From Microbacterium soli (GTDB lineage Bacteria; Actinomycetota; Actinomycetes; Actinomycetales; Microbacteriaceae): a stretch of 39,983 nucleotides of DNA. Under the pieces are notes generated by a model that ran no database searches, was not told the DNA's origin, and saw nothing but the letters and a program-made list of their open reading frames with translations. Made by a program: the position numbers and the translations under genes. Of the stretch, positions 5,941-12,094 are shown piece by piece (positions within the stretch are counted from its first letter, which is position 1; every line of letters begins with the position of its first letter). The DNA lies in the NCBI RefSeq assembly GCF_039539005.1, contig NZ_BAABCP010000003.1, positions 1 to 39,983 of the forward strand. The letters are read 5' to 3'.

Positions 5941-6281
5941 GGCGTCGGCCTCCGCAGCGACTTCCACGATGGGGATCGGGCGAGCAAAAAGGCAGCAATT
6001 ATGAGCCCCATACCTACAAAGCCCCACGCATCAAGCTTTTGCCCATGAAGCAACCAGGCAATGGCTGTAATTATGACGACGCCGAGTCCCGACCAGACTG
6101 CATAAGCAACACCGACAGGGATGGATTTCAGAACCAGAGAAAGAAAATAAAATGCGATGCCATAACCGATTATGACAACGGCGGAAGGGGCAAGCTTAGT
6201 AAAGCCCTCGCTAGATTTTAATGCGGATGTTGCGATTACTTCGCCAACTATTGCGATAACAAGAAAAAGCCAGCCTTTCAT
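5934..6281 (-). CDS. qacEdelta1: Truncated quaternary ammonium efflux protein
   Basis: A 115-residue SMR-family transporter ([22 protein letters not shown]...). The first three membrane segments are normal, but the C-terminus is replaced by [15 protein letters not shown], the known fusion that defines qacE-delta-1. It gives low or no biocide tolerance in known cases. The last codons overlap sul1 by seven bases. It is a standard marker of the class 1 integron 3' conserved segment. Confidence 0.97.
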   Translation of the reverse strand: MKGWLFLVIAIVGEVIATSALKSSEGFTKLAPSAVVIIGYGIAFYFLSLVLKSIPVGVAYAVWSGLGVVIITAIAWLLHGQKLDAWGFVGMGLIIAAFLLARSPSWKSLRRPTPW

Positions 6282-6382
6282 GATATATCTCCCAATTTGT
6301 GTAGGGCTTATTATGCACGCTTAAAAATAATAAAAGCAGACTTGACCTGATAGTTTGGCTGTGAGCAATTATGTGCTTAGTG

Positions 6383-6443
6383 CATCTAACGCTTGAGTTA
6401 AGCCGCGCCGCGAAGCGGCGTCGGCTTGAACGAATTGTTAGAC
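6383..6443 (-). other. attC site of the aadA1 cassette
   Basis: About 60 bp bounded by TCTAAC and GTTAGAC. It has an imperfect inverted structure around GCCGCGCCGCGAAGCGGCG, typical of the aadA attC (59-base element). The integrase recognises it as folded single-stranded DNA. The cassette/3' segment junction falls between 6389 and 6390. Confidence 0.9.
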
Positions 6444-7245
6444 ATTATTTGCCGACTACCTTGGTGATCTCGCCTTTCACGTAGTGAACAAATTCTTCCA
6501 ACTGATCTGCGCGGGAGGCCAAGCGATCTTCTTCTTGTCCAAGATAAGCCTGTCTAGCTTCAAGTATGACGGGCTGATACTGGGCCGGCAGGCGCTCCAT
6601 TGCCCAGTCGGCAGCGACATCCTTCGGCGCGATTTTGCCGGTTACTGCGCTGTACCAAATGCGGGACAACGTAAGCACTACATTTCGCTCATCGCCAGCC
6701 CAGTCGGGCGGCGAGTTCCATAGCGTTAAGGTTTCATTTAGCGCCTCAAATAGATCCTGTTCAGGAACCGGATCAAAGAGTTCCTCCGCCGCTGGACCTA
6801 CCAAGGCAACGCTATGTTCTCTTGCTTTTGTCAGCAAGATAGCCAGATCAATGTCGATCGTGGCTGGCTCGAAGATACCTGCAAGAATGTCATTGCGCTG
6901 CCATTCTCCAAATTGCAGTTCGCGCTTAGCTGGATAACGCCACGGAATGATGTCGTCGTGCACAACAATGGTGACTTCTACAGCGCGGAGAATCTCGCTC
7001 TCTCCAGGGGAAGCCGAAGTTTCCAAAAGATCGTTGATCAAAGCTCGCCGCGTTGTTTCATCAAGCCTTACGGTCACCGTAACCAGCAAATCAATATCAC
7101 TGTGTGGCTTCAGGCCGCCATCCACTGCGGAGCCGTACAAATGTACGGCCAGCAACGTCGGTTCGAGATGGCGCTCGATGACGCCAACTACCTCTGATAG
7201 TTGAGTCGATACTTCGGCGATCACCGCTTCCCTCATGATGTTTAA
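6390..7245 (-). mobile_element. aadA1 gene cassette, 856 bp
   Basis: From the attI1 junction (G followed by TTAAAC on the minus strand, at 7245) to the attC cleavage point (6390) is 856 bp, the known size of the aadA1 cassette. It is the only cassette present. Its base composition is clearly lower in GC than the plasmid backbone. Confidence 0.9.
6445..7236 (-). CDS. aadA1: Aminoglycoside (3'')(9)-nucleotidyltransferase AadA1
   Basis: A 263-residue adenylyltransferase starting MREAVIAEVSTQLSEVVGV, recognised as AadA1 and not AadA2. The nucleotidyltransferase core GSAVDGGLKPHSDIDLLV holds the metal-binding Asp pair. It adenylylates streptomycin and spectinomycin. The ATG at 7236 is nine bases inside the cassette edge; upstream in-frame codons belong to attI1. 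Expression depends on the Pc promoter at 7468-7496. No damage is seen. Confidence 0.96.
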   Translation of the reverse strand: MREAVIAEVSTQLSEVVGVIERHLEPTLLAVHLYGSAVDGGLKPHSDIDLLVTVTVRLDETTRRALINDLLETSASPGESEILRAVEVTIVVHDDIIPWRYPAKRELQFGEWQRNDILAGIFEPATIDIDLAILLTKAREHSVALVGPAAEELFDPVPEQDLFEALNETLTLWNSPPDWAGDERNVVLTLSRIWYSAVTGKIAPKDVAADWAMERLPAQYQPVILEARQAYLGQEEDRLASRADQLEEFVHYVKGEITKVVGK

Positions 7246-7310
7246 CTTTGTTTTAGGGCGACTGCCCTGCTGCGTAACATCGTTGCTGCTCCATAACATC
7301 AAACATCGAC
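7246..7310 (-). other. attI1 integration site
   Basis: The segment next to the cassette (from CAAAG at the junction outward to about 7310) is the class 1 integron attI1 site recognised by IntI1. The exact outer border is from known attI1 length and not directly visible. Confidence 0.85.
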
Positions 7311-7380
7311 CCACGGCGTAACGCGCTTGCTGCTTGGATGCCCGAGGCATAGACTGTACAAAAAACAGTCATAACAAGCC

Positions 7381-7502
7381 ATGAAAACCGCCACTGCGCC
7401 GTTACCACCGCTGCGTTCGGTCAAGGTTCTGGACCAGTTGCGTGAGCGCATACGCTACTTGCATTACAGCTTACGAACCGAACAGGCTTATGTCCACTGG
7501 GT
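7381..7502 (+). pseudogene. intI1: intI1 5' remnant, cut by IS6100
   Basis: The ATG at 7381 reads [20 protein letters not shown] and on to EQAYVHW, the start of the class 1 integrase IntI1. The normal protein is 337 residues; here about 40 remain before IS6100 begins at 7503. The integrase is therefore inactive, and the cassette can no longer be excised or exchanged by a plasmid-borne integrase. Confidence 0.95.
7468..7496 (-). promoter_or_regulatory. Integron cassette promoter Pc, weak type
   Basis: On the minus strand TGGACA (complement of 7491-7496), 17 bases, TAAGCT (complement of 7468-7473). This is the PcW variant. It lies inside the intI1 remnant and points toward aadA1, so truncating the integrase did not remove cassette expression. 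The second promoter P2 lacks its activating GGG insertion. Confidence 0.9.
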
Positions 7503-8382
7503 GGCTCTGTTGCAAAGATTGGCGGCAGTCAGAGGTAGGCTGTCGCTCTGCGCCGATCAGGCGGCTGCTGCGAAATGGTGGTTGAGCATGCCCATGGCCT
7601 CCGTCAGCGCCGAGGGCCCAATGCCAAAAGCTCTCTCCACAAGGCGCACCTCGCCCCTGATGCCGGGCTGCAGGCACCAGGGGCGAGCCTGTCCTTTGCG
7701 CAGGGCTCGCATGACTTCGAATCCCTTGATCGTGGCATAGGCCGTGGGGATCGATTTGAAACCGCGCACCGGCTTGATCAGTATCTTGAGCTTTCCGTGA
7801 TCGGCCTCGATCACGTTATTGAGATACTTCACCTGCCGGTGGGCCGTCTCCCGGTCCAGCTTTCCTTCGCGCTTCAATTCGGTGATCGCTGCACCATAGC
7901 TCGGCGCTTTGTCGGTATTGAGCGTGGCAGGCTTTTCCCAGTGCTTCAGGCCTCGCAGGGCCTTGCCCAGGAACCGCTTCGCTGCCTTGGCGCTGCGGGT
8001 CGGCGACAGGTAGAAATCGATCGTGTCGCCCCGCTTGTCGACTGCCCGGTACAGGTAGGTCCACTTGCCCCGCACCTTGACGTAGGTTTCATCCAGGCGC
8101 CAGCTCGGATCAAAGCCACGCCGCCAGAACCAGCGCAGCCGCTTCTCCATCTCCGGGGCGTAGCACTGGACCCAGCGATAGATCGTCGTATGGTCGACCG
8201 AAATGCCGCGTTCCGCCAGCATTTCCTCAAGGTCGCGATAGCTGATCGGATAGCGACAATACCAGCGCACCGCCCACAGGATCACATCACCCTGGAAATG
8301 GCGCCACTTGAAATCCGTCATCGTTCCGTCCGTCCAATCTCCGCCAAGCATGCTCAAGCTTCACGATTTTTGCAACAGAGCG
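7503..8382 (-). mobile_element. IS6100: Complete IS6100
   Basis: The span is 880 bp, the standard IS6100 length. Left end GGCTCTGTTGCAAAG at 7503; right end TTTGCAACAGAGC then G at 8382, one base off a perfect terminal repeat. It is an IS6-family element that moves by replicative cointegrate formation. The left side cuts intI1 and the right side abuts the erm unit. The flanks show no 8-base target duplication, which fits later rearrangement. Confidence 0.93.
7557..8321 (-). CDS. tnpA: IS6100 transposase
   Basis: A 254-residue IS6-family DDE transposase starting [20 protein letters not shown]. Catalytic residues are visible in [18 protein letters not shown] and [10 protein letters not shown]. 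The frame is open 12 codons further upstream, but the known start is the ATG at 8321. It is intact, so it could drive further cointegrates and deletions around the resistance block. Confidence 0.95.
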   Translation of the reverse strand: MTDFKWRHFQGDVILWAVRWYCRYPISYRDLEEMLAERGISVDHTTIYRWVQCYAPEMEKRLRWFWRRGFDPSWRLDETYVKVRGKWTYLYRAVDKRGDTIDFYLSPTRSAKAAKRFLGKALRGLKHWEKPATLNTDKAPSYGAAITELKREGKLDRETAHRQVKYLNNVIEADHGKLKILIKPVRGFKSIPTAYATIKGFEVMRALRKGQARPWCLQPGIRGEVRLVERAFGIGPSALTEAMGMLNHHFAAAA

Positions 8383-8387
8383 ACGTG

Positions 8388-8446
8388 CCTCACCTAATAT
8401 GCCCGCGAAACAGTTCCGGTGACTCACATAAATATGCCCGCGAAAC
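8388..8446 (+). repeat. Left inverted end of the erm unit
   Basis: Unit one, CCTCACCTAATATGCCCGCG with AAAC, is at 8388-8411; unit two, GACTCAC then ATAAATATGCCCGCGAAAC, is at 8421-8446. The CCGGT between the units is also conserved on the right side. Confidence 0.7.
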
Positions 8447-8449
8447 GGA

Positions 8450-9309
8450 ATCATCTATTTCATGGGAAGTGGGCTATCAATGCGAGCCAAACACGAGATA
8501 ACCAGGTAGCCGAGCGCGCCAAGGAGCAGGCAGACCGGTGGGAGCAAAAAGCCGCGCGCCTCGACGCCCAACGAGACGCCCACCGTGCCGAAGATGAGCA
8601 AGCCGACGCCGTAATCCACGCTGCTGAGGACGCAGCCGAGCACGTCCGTACCGAAGTCACCAGGCCACTCGTCCAACGAGCAGAGCAGGACGGCGCGACC
8701 TACCTTGCCGCTGTCGAGGACGAAGCCGCCGCCAGCACCCGACTCTCGGCCGTCGGCAGGTTCGGTCGGCGCAAAGCCCGCGCCGAGCACCAGGCCGCGA
8801 AGGAACAGACGCAGACTCAACGGGCGCGAGTGCGCGACAACTGGGGCAGCGCACCGCCCCGTAATCACCAAGCACTCCCCGGATGGGCAGCCCAGACAGC
8901 GGCACAGAAAGCGAAAGGTGACCCCCGCGTGGCCGAAGCCGCCCGCGCCGCCGACGCTGCGCGCACCGACCGAGGAAAAACCTCGCGGCGACACAAGCAA
9001 GAACGGTTCGCATTGTTGGCTCGTGAAATTGGAACCGAGCAAGCACGCAGCGATCAGTTCGGAATGCGCACCGTCAACCCACAGCGTGCCGCCCGAGACG
9101 CCCTCACGCGAGCAACATTGGCGCGCGCCGAAGCCGACGAACTCCGCAACCTCTCAGTCAACGACGCTGCACGAATCATTGCAGCCAAGCGGGCCGAGCA
9201 GGAACAGACACGACGGCTGTTGGAGCAGCGAGAGCGGCAACTCAACCCGTTCCAGCGCACCACCCCCGGCAGCGACCCAGGTCGTGACGGGCCAGCACGC
9301 GGCCTGTGA
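8450..9309 (+). pseudogene. TraA relaxase C-terminal fragment
   Basis: The open frame continues from inside the left repeat, so no proper start exists. From about 8490 it encodes NQVAERAKEQADRWEQKAARLDAQRDAHRAE and onward, a charged coiled-coil tail like the C-terminus of large actinobacterial TraA (MOBF relaxase-helicase) proteins. It ends normally at 9309. The relaxase and helicase domains are missing, so it cannot nick DNA. It appears to be the part of a traA gene left on one side of erm. Confidence 0.65.
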
Positions 9310-9335
9310 TTCCCGGGTTTGCTGCTCCGATGAAC

Positions 9336-9358
9336 TCTGTGCTGCGATCGGGTAAGAT
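9336..9358 (+). promoter_or_regulatory. erm promoter
   Basis: -10 TAAGAT (9353-9358) with a weak -35 TGAACT about 16 bases upstream. The leader peptide ATG is only seven bases after the -10, so the transcript probably starts at or next to it and the leader is translated without a 5' leader. Confidence 0.5.
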
Positions 9359-9365
9359 GATCGGC

Positions 9366-9431
9366 ATGGGTAACTTGATTTGCGTGTTCGCTGTGACGCA
9401 CACGCTTGCTGTTCGCGACCGCCGCGCCTGA
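9366..9431 (+). CDS. erm attenuator leader peptide, 21 aa
   Basis: A short open frame reading MGNLICVFAVTHTLAVRDRRA, placed 145 bases before erm. The LICVFAVT stretch resembles the IFVI type of stalling peptide known from erm attenuators. By analogy, macrolide-bound ribosomes would stall here and free the erm ribosome site. Downstream hairpin arms include CCGAGA (9469-9474) with TCTCGG (9486-9491) and GCGCGCC-rich repeats around 9425-9440. The function is inferred from position and motif. Confidence 0.6.
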   Translation: MGNLICVFAVTHTLAVRDRRA

Positions 9432-9576
9432 CGGCGCGCCTCGCTGAACGCTTCGCGCGTCGTCCATCCGAGAGACCATTCGCGTCTCGGAACGGCGATT
9501 TTGCGCATCCATTTTCTCCGTCTGCGCTCTGCCCTGTTTCCGAGGCGTTCCATCCTTTCTTTCTTGGAGCGCGAAC
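9432..9576 (+). promoter_or_regulatory. erm translational attenuator region
   Basis: 145 bases between leader peptide and erm with several pairing segments, including the CCGAGA/TCTCGG stem and GC-rich repeats near the leader stop. A ribosome site (GGAGCG, 9567-9572) sits just before the erm ATG. Folding the two alternative states would test the mechanism. Confidence 0.5.
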
Positions 9577-10338
9577 ATGCCTCGTTCATCCCACGGTGGC
9601 CGCCACGAACTCGGCCAAAACTTCCTCATCCACACACCCACAATCAGCAAGATCACCGCTCTAGTCACCGCGACGAAAGGGCCGATACTCGAACTTGGCG
9701 CTGGAGACGGCGCACTCACGAGACCTCTCGCCCAGCTCGGCAGGCCGGTGACCGCGATTGACCTCGATGAGCACCGGATCGCTGGCCTCCGCCGCGCGCT
9801 GCCGGATGTGAAAATCAATCACGCCGACGCGCTCACCGTCCCTCTCGACCACCCCGTGATCGTGGGGAACATCCCCTTCCATCTCACCACCCCGATCCTG
9901 CGCCGACTTCTCCGCGTCGGCACCTGGACTCAGGCGGTGCTCCTTACGCAATGGGAGGTCGCCCGCAAACGCTGCGGGATCGGTGGCTCCACCATGTTGA
10001 CCGCACAAACCGCGCCCTGGTTCACCTTCGACCTCCACGGCCGGGTTCCCTCCTGGGGTTTCCGACCACGCCCCAGCGTCGATGGCGGCATCATCCAGAT
10101 CAGCAGGCGCAAAGATCCGCTGATTCCCGGCTCGCAGCGCACCCGGTACCAACAGTTCGTACGCGCGGTATTCACCGGCCGAGGCAGAACCCTCGACCGT
10201 GTCATCGCGAACGCGAGCCACATCGACCCCGGCCGAGCCCGGCAACTCCTGAGGCAGTGCGGCGTCGATACACGCGCACTGCCGAGGGACCTGACACCGG
10301 AGCAGTGGGCCGGAATCTGGAACGCGATACCTGAGTAG
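9577..10338 (+). CDS. erm: Erm 23S rRNA adenine-N6 methyltransferase
   Basis: A 253-residue rRNA methyltransferase. N-terminal HELGQNFLIH, the S-adenosylmethionine motif LELGAGDGALT near residues 38-48, and the catalytic VIVGNIPFHLTTPIL near 91-105 are all present. It dimethylates A2058 of 23S rRNA and gives MLS resistance. The pattern looks closest to the actinobacterial Erm(X)/Erm(46) branch, but it is not Erm(X) as I remember it; the subclass needs a database comparison. It is shorter than Erm(X), which is about 284 residues. The ATG at 9577 is preceded by GGAGCG. It lies between two TraA fragments, as if inserted into or captured with a conjugative plasmid traA. Confidence 0.92.
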   Translation: MPRSSHGGRHELGQNFLIHTPTISKITALVTATKGPILELGAGDGALTRPLAQLGRPVTAIDLDEHRIAGLRRALPDVKINHADALTVPLDHPVIVGNIPFHLTTPILRRLLRVGTWTQAVLLTQWEVARKRCGIGGSTMLTAQTAPWFTFDLHGRVPSWGFRPRPSVDGGIIQISRRKDPLIPGSQRTRYQQFVRAVFTGRGRTLDRVIANASHIDPGRARQLLRQCGVDTRALPRDLTPEQWAGIWNAIPE

Positions 10339-10475
10339 CCACCCCCAGAGCCACCATGCACGACACAACTTTCGCGATTCGTGGTCTCTCGGCCCGCGAT
10401 GACGAGTCGGTCGCGTGAGCGTCCTCACGGCGACCGGTAGAATAGAACCGCGCGCACGCGCACGTTCACAGGTGA

Positions 10476-11048
10476 GTGTGTTTGGGGAACCTCGGCTACG
10501 CCGTGACCGCCCACCGCGCACAAGGGTCCACCGTCGACGCTGCGCACACGGTCGTCCACTCACCGGAAGTGACGCGCGAATCCCTCTACGTCGCGATGAC
10601 CCGCGGCCGCGAGTCCAAGAACAACCAGATCGTACGCAGGTATGGCTTCTACTGGCGGTACGACACTCCCGCACAGTTGCGGCTTCTGGGCGAGCTCTGG
10701 CCGCTGGTAAACGACCGGCATAACTTCCTCACCCCGACGAAGAAACCCATCGGCTGGGACACCGACGGCAAAGGCCGACGCAGACGTGTCTATGACACGC
10801 TTGCGACCCCGTTCGACCGGCTCTTACGTTCCGGTGTCCTCACCAGCGAGAGAACTGCAGAGCTCACCGCGTACCGGGACAGTTTGAATCCCGCGCATAT
10901 CGCCCGTGAGATCGACCGGATCCAGCAGCGCCTCACCTGGCTCGCCGCCGACAAGACCCGCAAACTCGAAGCCGCCGAACTTGCGAAGCAGCCCGACCCG
11001 ACCGCCGGGGTCAAACCCGCCCGAACAAGGAAGAAACAAGCCAGCTAA
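10476..11048 (+). pseudogene. TraA relaxase-helicase fragment
   Basis: From about 10488 the frame reads NLGYAVTAHRAQGSTVDAAH and then LYVAMTRGRESKN, the late helicase motifs of TraA/RecD-like proteins. It continues through a C-terminal helical region to a natural stop at 11048. A stop codon lies immediately upstream (10473), so the relaxase domain and most of the helicase are gone. The GTG at 10476 is not a convincing start. Together with the fragment at 8450 it shows that a traA gene was broken up around erm. Confidence 0.75.
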
Positions 11049-11057
11049 ACTCAGGGA

Positions 11058-11117
11058 TTACGCGGGCATTCCTTCGTGAGTCACCGGGGCTGTTTCGCGG
11101 GCATATTTAAATGAGTC
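11058..11117 (-). repeat. Right inverted end of the erm unit
   Basis: Minus-strand units GACTCATTTAAATATGCCCG with CGAAAC (complement of 11092-11117) and GACTCAC-GAAGG-AATGCCCGCG (within 11058-11082) mirror the two units of the left end, including the CCGGT between them. Confidence 0.7.
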
Positions 11118-11432
11118 CCCTCGCAGAGCCCCCGCGTCCTCGATGACGCGACGGCGCTGCACGCTGTACTGAGGCGTACGGCCGGTGCGCAGTTCGGGAG
11201 GTATGTCGGCGTCGACGTACCCATGCTCGGCCAGCTCGCGGCCTGGCATGAGCGCGTCGTCGACGGGACGCACTACAACGGCGAGGACGGGCGCGGCGAC
11301 GGCGCAACTGGCACCGTCACCACGGCGGCAGAGCTGCACCGTGCCGCCGCAGCGTTCGATGCCGCCTCGGCCGCGCTGCGCGAAGCGCACGCAGCCAACG
11401 GCGTCGTGCGCTGGTACGACGATCCCCAGTGA
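11115..11432 (+). pseudogene. 3' remnant of an interrupted gene
   Basis: Directly after the right end of the erm unit an open frame encodes about 105 residues in normal high-GC codon use (PRVLDDATALHAVLRRTAGA..., then LGQLAAWHERVVDG, ending NGVVRWYDDPQ). It has no start of its own at a good ribosome site; an internal ATG at 11223 would give 69 residues. I read it as the 3' part of a gene cut by the erm unit. I do not recognise the protein and the 5' part is not in the window. Confidence 0.55.
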
Positions 11433-11530
11433 GTCACGACGTGGACGGCCCGGATGCCGACACCGAGGAGCGCACCCGCATCGGGCAGGTGCTCGATGCA
11501 GCTCTGCCGCCGACGAGCGCCGACCGATAA
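11429..11530 (+). CDS. Possible 33-aa protein coupled to the remnant
   Basis: A GTG at 11429 overlaps the stop of the preceding frame (GTGA) and gives VSHDVDGPDADTEERTRIGQ and so on, ending at TAA 11528-11530. The overlap style and codon use fit a coupled small gene, but it may be a decayed tail. Its stop lies inside the palindrome at 11524-11543. Confidence 0.35.
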   Translation: MSHDVDGPDADTEERTRIGQVLDAALPPTSADR

Positions 11531-11543
11531 CGATCGTTTACGG
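11524..11543. repeat. AACGATCGTTT palindrome, left side of the copper island
   Basis: CCGATAACGATCGTTTACGG, sharing 16 of 20 bases with CCGGAAACGATCGTTTCCGG at 18727-18746. The core AACGATCGTT is a perfect palindrome with a central AT, the form of a serine recombinase crossover site. The 220 bases from here to 11752 contain no gene I can support. Confidence 0.55.
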
Positions 11544-11752
11544 CGCGGTCCAGATATCGGGCTCGGAACGGTCGCCACAAACGCTCGTCATAAGCACCAA
11601 ACGGCAAGGGTTTCCGGCTGATCCTGTGAAGACGCGCTGAGCGCCTTACGCGCGTGGCAAGGCGACGGCAGCTTTCTCGTAACCCATGGGATACGAGACC
11701 GACCTTGCGGTTCGGAACAGTGTCAGCGATCAATCGACGTTGGCGAGGCGAC

Positions 11753-12073
11753 TCAGCGAACGAGGCGGGCGATCGCCTGAGACGCTTCCCGGACCTTCTC
11801 TTCGGCGATGTCGCTGCCGGCGCGAGCTGCATCTGCCACACAGTGGCGCAGGTGGTCTTCGAGGAGCCCGACGGCAACGCTCTGCAAGGCGCTGGTCAGT
11901 GCGGAGATCTGAGTGAGGATGTCAATGCAGTACTTCTCGTCCTCGACCATGCGGTGGATGCCGCGTGATTGTCCTTCGATGCGCTTGAGGCGAGCAAGGT
12001 AGCGGGCTTTGTCCGTGATGTACCCGTGCTCTGCGTGGTTGCAGGATGTTGTAGCGACGGCGGTATCAGTCAT
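11753..12073 (-). CDS. csoR: CsoR-family copper-sensing repressor
   Basis: A 106-residue all-helical regulator of the CsoR/RcnR (DUF156) family. The copper ligand set Cys49, His74, Cys78 has exactly the spacing of characterised CsoR (Cys-x24-His-x3-Cys), in DEKYCIDIL and LEDHLRHC. Copper binding releases it from a GC-flanked operator; a matching operator lies at 14693-14709. The ATG at 12073 has GGAGA upstream. It is the last gene of the minus operon YHS-copB-csoR, 21 bases after copB, so it would control its own expression. Confidence 0.9.
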   Translation of the reverse strand: MTDTAVATTSCNHAEHGYITDKARYLARLKRIEGQSRGIHRMVEDEKYCIDILTQISALTSALQSVAVGLLEDHLRHCVADAARAGSDIAEEKVREASQAIARLVR

Positions 12074-12094
12074 CTGGATCTCCGGCGGTTGTGG

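Larger units (their letters stand above)
8388..11117. mobile_element. Candidate erm-carrying unit with double-unit inverted ends
   Basis: The two edges are long inverted repeats (8388-8446 and 11058-11117). Each is built of two related units of the form GACTCAC, a short spacer, then ATGCCCGCGAAAC. Between them lie a TraA fragment, the erm attenuator and gene, and a second TraA fragment. There is no transposase inside, so it looks non-autonomous. The left outer flank has been replaced by IS6100, so a target duplication cannot be checked. Confidence 0.6.

Noticed and set aside
7321..7380. Integron P2 promoter as an active second promoter
   Set aside because: The spacing between TTGTTA and TACAGT is about 13 bases, and the GGG insertion that creates an active 17-base spacing is absent.
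4881..8382. Functional composite transposon between two IS6100 copies
   Set aside because: The left copy keeps only one 61-bp end and no target duplication is seen, so a classical composite unit is not intact.
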